Source of the DNA: Nageia nagi
Taxonomy: Eukaryota; Pinophyta
DNA: 64,000 nt
Direction of reading: 5' to 3'
Assembly: GCA_050084985.1 (NCBI GenBank)
Contig: JBITNC010000001.1
Location: 26,908,001-26,972,000 of the forward strand
This document shows, in pieces, positions 26,101 through 38,100 of this stretch (its first letter is position 1; each line of letters starts with the position of its first letter). Position numbers and translations under genes: made by a program. The notes under the pieces were generated by a model. It ran no database searches, was not told where the DNA came from, and saw nothing but the letters and a program-made list of their open reading frames with translations.

Positions 26101-29100
26101 TCCAACATTTTTGTGAGAGGAATGATCATTGGGAGTACGATATCTACAAAGATATCAAAGGGGAGTTCGTGGTAAAAAGGATTTCTGATGCAGCTGTTCA
26201 AGCTATCAGTGTACATGCAAATTTCTTCCTGCAGAACGTTGAGCATACTTTCATCAAAGTGTATGGCTCAGAGGAGCGACCCCTACTCTTGCCAAGATAT
26301 GCCAATGATAGGTTGATCCTCATGGAGTTTGCTAGGCAGATCTTGTTCCTGAAAGAGAAAGTCTAGAAGAAGAACGCGACCATCAACATGCCAACCTCTA
26401 TTGCAAGATGTGTTAAACGTGGGTTGAGGCAGCCAGTATGAAGGAGCTGCAGCAATATGCCTTTTCCAAGGACGCGGTTGTGAGAACTATGATCCTAGGG
26501 GCATAATTGTGCATTTCTACAACATTGCATTCCACAAACCTATTGCGTTTCCACATAAGTCTTTGGGGAATGTGGAGAAGTACTAGAACGTCTAGGATGA
26601 GGAGGAGATTTTGAGCATAGATACTCTTCTGAGCAAGAAAAAGGCTCCCCTTCAAGCAGAAAAACCACCTCAGAGACCTTGAACCACAAAGCCCAAATCT
26701 AAGGAGGTCTCTCTCAGGATCAGGTTGTCTCCTCCTGCTCGTACTGCATCTCTACCAGGTTAGATGTCTTTGGTTTCTGTTGGAAAAATGCAAGAGGTCC
26801 TAAGGGAACACATTTCGGGCCCTAGCAAGCGCAACGTAGTAATAGGTGTCTCGGGATCAGGTTGTCTCCTTATCTTGCTCGTACTGCATCTCTACCAAGT
26901 TAGACATCTTTGCCTCCTGTTGGAAAGAAGCAAGAGGTCCTAAGGGAATACATGCCGTGCCCTAGCAAGCGCAATGTAGTAATGTTTGATCTCAAGGATG
27001 CTGACTATCACGCTCTTCCGTCAGATGTGCTAGATGATGTAGTGGATGAGGCTTGTGCCAGTGATTCACCCACGGAGGCGGTCCCTTCTATACTCACTCA
27101 TTCTCCTGGATGTAGGGAGAAAGTTACCCCATTACAACCAAGTTCTAGTTCTAGTCTAGTTCTAAATGCTCCACTTTCTCCTCCGATGAAGAGACTGATC
27201 AAGAGCCCGACCATACAACAATAGATTCTGAAGAAGAATTAGAAAGTCGTGGTGTAAGAGAAGAAGAGGAAGAGGAAGATGATGCTACCGTTGTCCTTGA
27301 GTAAGAAGATGTAGCTATAGGTGCCTCCACACTTGATGAGATGGAGATTGAAACTCTCCCGGATGACAGTGAGATAGTGGATGTTGGAACATATGATGAT
27401 GACGTCCAGATTGTTGGAGAAAAGTGTGCTAGAGAGGTAGGTGCCTCCAAATCCTCTCCTGCTGAGCATAGGACAAAGTCCCCTTCCTCTTTGCATAAAT
27501 CCTCCACAAAGAGGACGACCCATGAGAGATCTCCCTAGCCATGGAACAAAAGCATATTTATGGGCGGTAATGGAGGAGATGAAGAAGATGAAGGAGAGAC
27601 CGAGGAACAAAAGAAGAAGAGAAGGTAGGAAGAGCACCAAGGCAAGGAGATCACCCTTATTCAGACCGGTCCAACGAAAGAGATTAAGAAGATCGACAAA
27701 GGACGATTGTTGGTTCAGAGATTCCCTCCCTAGTCAACAACCGTTGAGCATCCAGATCTTGAACTAGATGCTTGCCTAAGAGCCCTTAGTGTGAGTACAG
27801 CTCATGATGAAGATATAGACTAGGATCTGCGTTCTGAAGATGAGGAAGAGGGGCTTTTGGATGGTGAGAAGATTCGAAGGGTTGACACGTTTGTCTCCTC
27901 CGCCTGAAAGGAAATCTCCATTAGCCATTGCTATTTGAAGGAGAAACATCCTCAGAGAGCAGAAGACTATCATTGAGACATTCAAGATGCCCGTGAAATT
28001 AGGATTAACAACTCGTAATCATATTGTCACTCAAAATGCTGCAGTCATGGAGCAGGAGGGGTATGAAGCCAAAAAGGAGGTGAAGAGGTTGAAAAGGGAA
28101 CTCATGGCTAGTAGGAAAATCATCAAGGAGTTCCAAAAAATCAGTACCACCCCTTTAGATTTGTAGAAGCAAACCTCCTTCCATGAAGGATGGAAGTGAC
28201 GAAGGAGCAGCTGAAGAAGGAAATGATGGAGGCTATTGAGAGATTGTCTTCTCGGATCCACAAACTCCTTGCTGAAGACGTGGAAATCAGGGAGCTCAAG
28301 ATGCAAATCTCAGTACATCTTAGCACTATGAATAGCCATCTTCCCAACGTCTCCCATATGGAACATGTTTACGTTGACAGTCCTGAGAAGCTAGTCTACT
28401 GCCACGAGTTCACATACCAACATGATTGGTTGAACCATGCACTTGAAAAGTGCAACATAGCCTTGAAAATCAAAATCCCCTTGAGAAAGGAGGTCGAGGA
28501 ACAAATGAGTGAATATGTTTATCGACTCAAGTTCCAAGGGGAGGACAACAATGTGAGAAAGAAGGCAGTATTGGCAGAGGCTCAAAATCTGATATAGGAG
28601 CATCTTGATGTCAATGATCTTAGCTTGCTGAAGACAGGGCATCCCATCGTCCATGAGAGGCGGATGGTCATTTGGAGACACCAAATGTAGGTTACATCGA
28701 ATAAGATAGATGATTATTTTCGGTAGGATGGTAGCACCGTTGATTTGATTTTCAGGGGCGTACGAAAGACTGTGGCGTTCTTGGAGGAGACCATTGAGTC
28801 GTATGGTCTCACCAACGAGGAGTGGAACTCCATCAGTATCGGATCAGATCTGGCCTAGGTCTAATCCACTTGCAGATTATGTTTTCGGTATCTTTTCTTT
28901 TGTTAAATGCATACTTGATGGTGGTTGCTATGTCAGACTCTATTTTATTTGATTTGATTCGTGTAGGGATGACTTTTTGCTCCTGCCAAGTCAAATCAGT
29001 TAGACTCATTTATGGCTCTGACCGGTGCAGGGATGAGGTTTTGCTCCTGCCGGTTCAGATGTCAGACTTTTTTATTACATATTTGATATACTTTTGAGTA

Positions 29101-32100
29101 GTTTAGAGGTAGACTAAATGCATGTTAGTTGTGGCATTTATATTTTGTCAGACTTTTAAGTGCCACTTGCATCATGTAAGCAATTTGATTTTGTATCGGT
29201 ATGTGTGTTGCGTGCGTGCATACCATATCGGATTTGATGGCTTTAGGGTAACACTTCTAGTGGCCTATTTATACCCCATACTGGCCATTTAGAAGGGGAT
29301 TTTGCATTTGGGATTTTTTGGACTTGGAATATTGCATGATATTACGCATTATTGCATATGTGAGACTACACTTAAAGGAAATATTGCATATTGAGTGTTG
29401 ATTGAGATTGTGTAATATGTGCGCCTGGAACAATCTTAACCAAAGTAGTTCACGAACAGACTGTGGGACGCAGCCTGATCTCCGGAGAAGGCCGGTTCCT
29501 TATCCATTGGGTAGAGAAAAAGTAACAGGAAAGAGATGAAAAGAGTAGGGAGCGAGAGATTCAAGCAAAAGGATAGGGTAACAAGAAAGGAAGTAAAAGG
29601 ATAGGGTAACGAGAGAGGAAGTAAAGGGATAGGGTAACGAGAGAGAAAGCAAAGGGGTAGATCACTAGTTCAGCGCGGGCTTTCGCAGTGTGCGAAACCT
29701 TGGCCTGAATCTAGTGTCGCAGCCACAGAACAAGTTCTCACTCTCTGAATAGCTCCCCAGCTTCTACTCTACCATGTAGCAGACACAGTTATACTAGCAA
29801 CCCGCAACTATTACTCAGGAAACAAGCTAAGCTGCCACAATGTAACCAAATTAAGAATAACAATTACGAGTGCTAGACAAGAAAGGTCAAGATGGTTTCA
29901 TAGTACCGGACTGAAGCTACAGGTCTTCGAGAACAAATGAAAAGGGCAATACTAGGCTTCCGACCCTTCTTTCACTTTATTTTCATATACTTATACTGTA
30001 GTAACAACAGTTACAAGACTTGCAGAATAGAAACGTTTACAAAAACGGCCTCAAGATTCTGGCCTTCTTGAATTGACACCACCTACATACGCCACTTGGC
30101 CGTCTGTTACAAAGTTGGGCGGATTGCAGACGATACGGTTCCTAGATGATTGTGCTCAGGCATCTTGCAGACTTACTCTCTTTCGGGATTTCTTAATTCT
30201 ATGGCTCAGGCTCTTCAATCTTTCTTTGCGGGCCTATTTTCCTCCGGGACTCGGTTTCATTCACCAATGTTAATCTTGTTTCTTTCCCTGACGTCAGCTT
30301 CATATCTCCGGAATATTTCGCTTTTCGGAGGGACTTGTGTTGATCTCATCGCCTCCGGGGCCGGTTTCATTCACTAATGTTAATTTTGCCTTTTCTTGTG
30401 ACGTCATCCTCGGACTTCCGGAACGATTCGCCTTCAGGGCTCCGGATACTGAATTACTCCTTCCTGATGTCATTTCTTCCGGACTCCGGTTTTCCTCAAA
30501 ACGTTAACTTCATTTTTCGCCATGACGTCAGCTTCATATTTCCGGAATGCATCACTCACTGGCTCCGGGTACTGGATTACTTCGCGCTGACATCACCTCC
30601 TCTGGGCTCCGGTTCCATTCAAAATGTGAACGTTGTTTCCCCGTGACGTCATTATTTCATTTCTCCGGAATGCTTTGTTTCCCGGAGAACTTATGCTGAC
30701 TTTATCTTTTCCGGAACTTGGTTTTCACCCAAAAAATAATTATCTTATCCTCCGCACGTCTCCACTTTATTCCGGAAAACTTTACTCTGACTCCGGGCTG
30801 CTTTATCTGCTCCGGAAAAACTCCCGGAGATCTTCGAATGAATCCGTAGAGGCAGGTAGAGTACACCGTGGCTTTACTTCAAGGATTTATTATGGAGGAA
30901 TCTACATTATGGCGACTTCTGGGGGAAAATTTCGCCTTTATCAAAGAGGAATTTAGAACCCAAACCTTTATTTCCATGAATCAAAAAATTGGACTTGCCT
31001 TCAGCTCTGTAGACTCAGGATTTGCTGGACTTTACTCCAGTCTGCTGGGATCCCGGAAAAATCTTTTAGCCTCGCATGAGCTAAGGCTGTATGGTTCAAC
31101 ACTTCGTAAGATACATTGGCATGTTTCCTCAATAATTGCTGTATGCGAAATCCGCCGTTAGCCAAAGAATCAAAGAATTTTACGAAATTGGTTTCGTCAA
31201 AGGAAACCAGGAGCGTATCGACATCATCAGTACTTTGAATCCTATTCTGTAGACTATTCAAAAACTCAGCCTCTGAGACAAGCGAGCCGTCGCTTTTCCA
31301 TAACTCTGGGATTCCGGACGCATTCAACCCTTGTATCTCTGATTTCAGATTTTCCATTTCTTGCGTCCGACGCAGGACATTACTCCGGATCTCCTGACAA
31401 ACCCATTTACCCCTCACTGGGTAATCGATTGCTGACATGAGCTCCACTCGATCACCAATATTATATGACTGTAATTTTTCATTTGAGAGGAAGTTCAGTC
31501 TTTTATTCGCTTGCTTTGCCTCTTCTGAAATAGGATTCAAAATACTTTCACATCTTGTGACCTCAGCTTCGAGCCTTTTGAGTTCTGATAAACATGACTC
31601 CACATAGTCCCTTAGATGAATTAAGTCTTTGACTTCCTGCATCCTCAGCTCCCAAAATTTTTCTTTTGTATTTAACAGAAAAGATTTGTCTACTTTATTT
31701 GCATTCAGCTTTGCTTGGAGTTCCACCATGTTAGCGTTCAGACTGCTGATCTCCGCTACTCTGGCAGTTATTTCCGCATCTCTTTGAGCGATGATAGCAT
31801 CCTTTTGGCCCAGCTTATCCGCTGTAGGAGCCACCGCTAAACTAGTCTTCAAAATTGATATATTATTCTCCGCAGCCTTCAGTTTTATTTTATTCGTGTC
31901 TAATTGCTGCTTCATGGCTTCATGGGCCTTTTGCAGCTTATGGTATTTGACCTCTAACTTGGTAAGTTCTGATATGTTGAGATCGACAGCTGTTTGTAGG
32001 AGCTCGTTCTTATCACTCCTAGATATGCTGCGGGTGTCAATCTTCACCCGGGTGTTCATGGATGACAAATCACTTAGCCCTTCTTGTGGATCCTGGACAA

Positions 32101-35100
32101 TAGCCATTTCCAGCACCTTATGCTTCGGATCCATGGATGTCCGGAACCTTACCGGATTTTCCGGAAGTGGAAGTTTTTTCGCTTGCTTCTGCATCCATGA
32201 CTCCTGCCCTTGTTTCATCTGCTGATACTGCTGCATGATGCCATCCACGGATACCTGCTGCCCTGATATCATGATGAAGGGGGGTCTGGCGCTCAACTCC
32301 TGAGATGAAGCGGCTACGATCTGTTGAGCTGGTGTCACGGGACTAGCTTGGCTGGCCCCGGGGTTGCTGTTGCCGGAAGGGTTAGCGGCAGGAAGTGTTG
32401 GGATAGATGAGGGAGCGGACGATGGAGGTGGAGATGGTGGAGTAATGAGAGATGGTATGGGTGCAGCTGGAATAGCCGCCGGAATTGGGGGAAGTGTAAT
32501 GGGAACGGAAATGGGAGCGGTAGGGGTAGGCAGAGCAGAAGTAAGAGAAAGAGGGGAAGAGGGAGTAGAAAGCGTACCTGATGGGGTCGGGCTCCTCCTT
32601 CTTCTCTTTGGCGGCGATGGGAGCGATGCCTTCTCTTTCTGGATTTTCCTTTTAGCTGTGTATACTCTCTCAGGCCTCCTAGCCACTGTCTCTGTGGAAA
32701 TCTCCATGATCTCCTCCTCGTGTTGCTTCCCCGAGCTGATGCTTGAGACTTTGCGTGTCTCTGCTCTCCCTCCTCGTCGCTGTCATCTGAATCTTCGCCT
32801 GTGGGGACTTCTGTGGGATGCTCTATTCCCCACATCTCCTCAAATTTATCGTCTAAATCGGAATCTAGAGGAGTATTCCGGTTCCCAGACTCGATCCTGT
32901 ACCGGGTAAAGGCAGCTATTTTTTCTTCACTCCATCTCTGATCTCTTAGTGTTTTCAAAGCCTTTTTTGAGATGGAGTCGGTCTTCAGGTCAAAAACGGC
33001 TTTCCTGTTATAGAAACTCAGCCATGGCGGTAACAAGTCCTGGGTGATTACGGCGGTGGGCATCACCTTGTCTTCCTGCTCCGGATTTCGCCACTTAAGC
33101 AGCTCTGGCTTATTTTCGGCTCTAAAAGCCGGGGAATTGGGTTGGCTTCTCAGCTTCTTGCCAAAAATATCCTCTGGATCATATAGACAATATGAACTCA
33201 ATTCCTTCAATTTTAGTTTCAATAATTTGCCCCTTAAATAGTCGCTTGCTCCCCGGCTTTGGAGCACCAGGTCATGCACTTTGTGGGGGAGAGCATAGAC
33301 TCCTCTCTTTTTGGCGGCAGCTCCGTATTTGGAGTCAATATAATCCATCTGTCTGGCGTATTCCACACTGAAAATCCAATCAGTCACATGAACTGGTAGC
33401 AAAAACGGGCCCCAGAAAACCCATACAGTCTTATGAAAGTCCCATTTTCCGCAAAAAACCAGTCCCCGACCTCTCCATGGGGCATGCGGAGGTATAGTTT
33501 GGAGGCTGTTGATAACCTCGGAACTGCGGGGGTTAATAGACCCATTGCTGGAACTAAAAATTTCTCCACAAAGGAGTAGTAATTTGCCGAGGACCTCACC
33601 TCCTCGGTCCACTTGTCCACTGGCTTCTGAGACCCATCTTCATTACTCTGGACCAGGGTTAAATTTTTGAAAACCTCGGCATTTTGATGAATCATCATCC
33701 AGACAATGTATGATGTATAAGCAAAATGAAATCCATCGCCAATCCTTGCTAGCTGTTCTGATATTCCATCCGAAAGGGCACTAGACCAGTCATACATTGC
33801 GGGAGAAACTGGGTGAGAAATCCGATAAGCTATAACTAACCTTGAAGGTGAGACGTATCTATCTGTTTCCTCCCCTGCTGCTATGGCTAGCATGGACAAT
33901 AGTAATTGCAGATGTGCAGAAAAGTTTGAGAGTGGGAGTTCAGAACTGGGGAACTCTCTAAACTTTGCGGAACCGGCTGTATTTTTATTTAGCCAAGCAG
34001 TGATATTTGCTCTTAGGTTGGCGCTAGGTGTGATATACCAATCAATTTGCATGAGGGGAACCATAGGAGGGGGTGGACTGAAAGCCTCCGCTATTGCAAC
34101 AGAATCCAAATTTAGGATAGTTCTACCTTGCAAGTCTCTGACTATCCTAGTTGCAGGATCGAATGCCCCTCTTATGATTTCTACCAACTCGGGAGCAGGA
34201 AAGCATCTATGAGGGATGAAATGCATGAGACCCGAACCCATTGGGGAATGAGCTATATGATTGAAGCTGAAGTTTGGGCACTTACCTTCCGCAGTGCCCT
34301 TGGGGTTCTTGTTCGGGGCTGTAATCTCGGTATCCCACAATAACTCCATGGAATCTGATACCTTCCTTGCCGTCTTCGCCACTGATCCTGAGCTCATTCT
34401 TGTTCGCTTGCGCCTTGCGCTGTGCTTATCAACCCTTCTTGTACCACTTCTTTTGCTATATTTCACAGCTCCTGGCAATGCTCAGTAGACACTAACTTTG
34501 CAAATTCGTGAGCCAAAGCTTTCTATGAATCCTAGCATTTAGGTATCTTGGTAAGTAGTGCTCTGGGTCTTTTAATAGCTCATTTAGATGCACGATCTTT
34601 CGGGGCGCGGGAAAATCGCCTCACGATAGCAGTATTAATAACTGATTTGGTATTTTACGATCTTTTCGGGAACCCCGAGATTTGAATTCCTGTACCCTTT
34701 TGGAAACTTCAATTCTGCCGGCGCAAAAAGGTGCCAATATTATTAACGCTAGGCTACTAATAAATCACTGACAACTATCACAACTCGAAATAAATGCAAC
34801 ATCACACCATTTACAATATGTATACAAATCAAATTCCTTCTTCCCAACGGTCACTTTCCCGCGCTGGCGGGCTTCAGAAAAACTACTGTGTCCGCTGGTG
34901 TGGAATTCATCAAGTTCACGTTCCGGCTTTGTCATCCGCTACGCCAGGCGGAGGAATACCTCCACTCCTCGACAGATACTCTTGGTATTGAAAAATAGGG
35001 CAGGTTGTTTGTTCATGAGCATCATTACAAGCCAAACACAACCCATTAACCGCCCCGGAAGTGGAAGCTTGGTCCACGTCCTCATTCAACACATGTTGAG

Positions 35101-38100
35101 CTTTCTCTACAGCAGGGTAGGGATATCTTTTGGCATTATTTTGTCTGGTCAACACGGTAATCTGGTTTGCCATATTTCTACACAAATTCCGGAGTTCCTG
35201 AATTTCTGTAGATGATGCTAATCCTTGGTTCATATTAGGCTGATGTGGAGCTGGTAAGGCCAAGGGAGCTCTAGGAATTGGCAAATTTGACGACCAGGGT
35301 TGAACAGGGGCAGGAATATTAGCCAGAGGCGGAACTGAACTGATTACCGGAGGTCTCAAAATTTGCTGTTGTGTTGTGGTTATTGGGAAATAGGGCATTG
35401 GCATACGGCTTGGTAATTTCCCAACTGCAATAAGGCATGATTCAGCATATACTGCTTGTCTATAGACCTCCGGAAAGGTATTCACTCCGGAATTTTGGAT
35501 TTGCAGAGAGAGATCCGGAGGAAAGGCTCTCAGATAATACATCAAAGCTTGAAACTGCTGAGGCCTGACTGGCATGGGTACTCTTGTCCACGTTCTCTGA
35601 AATCTAATGTTGAAATCCGGGATGTTTTCTTGTTCAAACCTTTTGATTGAAGTAAACTGGGTTAACAAGGAAAAGGGATCCCCTAGTTCATTAAACTCCA
35701 GGATAAAAGGCTCTGCCAGTTGAGCCCAGGTACTGATGGATCCATTAGAAAGGCCCCTGTACCAATCCAGGACCTTTCCTTTGAAAGACTGAGCCAGTAA
35801 TCTCACCATAATATCTTCATGCTGAATATTGTGAATCTTTGCTAGGCCGGCTACATCCACACAGTGCTCATAAGCCGTTTTTTCTGAAGTTGCATCAAAC
35901 TCCGGAAGGGTTTTAAAAACATTTGCTGGGATATCATGTAATACCGCCAGAGCTATGGGTACCCCATTGTCCCATTCCGGATAAATATTCTGAGCTGGAT
36001 TAGCCATTTCAGGAAAGGTATCTCTAGTATGAAGATTGGATGGTTCTGGCTTGATAAAGGATTTTAGGGAGTCGATACTATTCAGAGACTTGGACTTGAT
36101 CAGGGTCTTTCTCCTAGGAGTATCTAACTTCCCAAACTCCGGTTTTTCTTTTGCTGCTCTAGTTTTAGATCTTGTCCACATAAACTCTAGATTGCAAAAG
36201 AAAATGACAGGTTCAAAGCACCTATGATATTCACAAATAATTTGCTTTAATACATACCATGGATGGTGCTTCAGCAGAGTCGCCAATAAATTTCTTCGTG
36301 TCCCACCGGGCGTGCCAAAAAGAAATACTGTTGATTGAGATTGTGTAATATGTGCGCCTGGAAAATCTTAACCAAAGTAGTTCACGAACAGACTGTGGGA
36401 CGCAGCCTGATCTCCGGAGAAGGCCGGTTCCTTATCCATTGGGTAGAGAAAAAGTAACAGGAAAGAGATGAAAAGAGTAGGGAGCGAGAGATTCAAGCAA
36501 AAGGATAGGGTAACAAGAAAGGAAGTAAAAGGATAGGGTAACGAGAGAGGAAGTAAAGGGATAGGGTAACGAGAGAGAAAGCAAAGGGGTAGATCACTAG
36601 TTCAGCGCGGGCTTTCGCAGTGTGCGAAACCTTGGCCTGAATCTAGTGTCGCAGCCACAGAACAAGTTCTCACTCTCTGAATAGCTCCCCAGCTTCTACT
36701 CTACCATGTAGCAGACACAGTTATACTAGCAACCCGCAACTATTACTCAGGAAACAAGCTAAGCTGCCACAATGTAACCAAATTAAGAATAACAATTACG
36801 AGTGCTAGACAAGAAAGGTCAAGATGGTTTCATAGTACCGGACTGAAGCTACAGGTCTTCGAGAACAAATGAAAAGGGCAATACTAGGCTTCCGACCCTT
36901 CTTTCACTTTATTTTCATATACTTATACTGTAGTAACAACAGTTACAAGACTTGCAGAATAGAAACGTTTACAAAAACGGCCTCAAGATTCTGGCCTTCT
37001 TGAATTGACACCACCTACATACGCCACTTGGCCGTCTGTTACAAAGTTGGGCGGATTGCAGACGATACGGTTCCTAGATGATTGTGCTCAGGCATCTTGC
37101 AGACTTACTCTCTTTCGGGATTTCTTAATTCTATGGCTCAGGCTCTTCAATCTTTCTTTGCGGGCCTATTTTCCTCCGGGACTCGGTTTCATTCACCAAT
37201 GTTAATCTTGTTTCTTTCCCTGACGTCAGCTTCATATCTCCGGAATATTTCGCTTTTCGGAGGGACTTGTGTTGATCTCATCGCCTCCGGGGCCGGTTTC
37301 ATTCACTAATGTTAATTTTGCCTTTTCTTGTGACGTCATCCTCGGACTTCCGGAACGATTCGCCTTCAGGGCTCCGGATACTGAATTACTCCTTCCTGAT
37401 GTCATTTCTTCCGGACTCCGGTTTTCCTCAAAACGTTAACTTCATTTTTCGCCATGACGTCAGCTTCATATTTCCGGAATGCATCACTCACTGGCTCCGG
37501 GTACTGGATTACTTCGCGCTGACATCACCTCCTCTGGGCTCCGGTTCCATTCAAAATGTGAACGTTGTTTCCCCGTGACGTCATTATTTCATTTCTCCGG
37601 AATGCTTTGTTTCCCGGAGAACTTATGCTGACTTTATCTTTTCCGGAACTTGGTTTTCACCCAAAAAATAATTATCTTATCCTCCGCACGTCTCCACTTT
37701 ATTCCGGAAAACTTTACTCTAACTCCGGGTTGCTTTATCTGCTCCGGAAAAACTCCCGGAGATCTTCGAATGAATCCGTAGAGGCAGGTAGAGTACACCG
37801 TGGCTTTACTTCAAGGATTTATTATGGAGGAATCTACATTGAGGATCCTGCATTTTTTGGGATGCTAGCTACGAGCTTTTGTGTGTGTAAGAATTTGAGT
37901 TGTTGCATCTGTTATAACTGAGGTTTACTGTATTCCATATGAATGCAACAAGGTTTTTTCTACATATGTTGGGGTTGTTGCGTCCTTAAGTATTTACATT
38001 CTGTTGCATAGAGGTTCGCTGCATAAGGGGGTCTATGCATGTTCATCATTGAATATCATTATGAATGTGTTTCTTTTGAGGAATGAGATTATAAAGCTAA

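Larger units (their letters stand above)
29396..37838 (-). mobile_element. Young LTR retrotransposon F: gag plus accessory ORF, no pol
   Basis: Perfect TSD TTGAG (29391-29395 and 37839-37843). LTRs at 29396-30906 and 36329-37838 (about 1.51 kb, TGTTG..CTACA on the plus strand) differ by eye at three places: one deleted base near 29431 and two transitions (30789/37721 and 30798/37730). ORFs and the primer-site-like TGGCACGCCCGGTGGGAC (minus strand, 36317-36300) set a minus orientation. The interior (30907-36328) has gag and a three-frame accessory ORF but no protease, RT, RNase H or integrase. This makes it a TR-GAG-type non-autonomous element that must be copied in trans by an autonomous, probably Gypsy-type, partner. 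Confidence 0.9.

Noticed and set aside
29571-29657. Telomere-like repeat
   Set aside because: The unit on the complementary strand contains TTACCCTA but is 28 bp long and AG/CT-biased. It is an LTR minisatellite present identically in both LTRs.
30073-30956. Protein-coding ORFs inside the F LTRs, repeated at 37005-37921
   Set aside because: Identical duplicates due only to the LTR repeat; no protein motif; they run across the TGACGTCA repeats.
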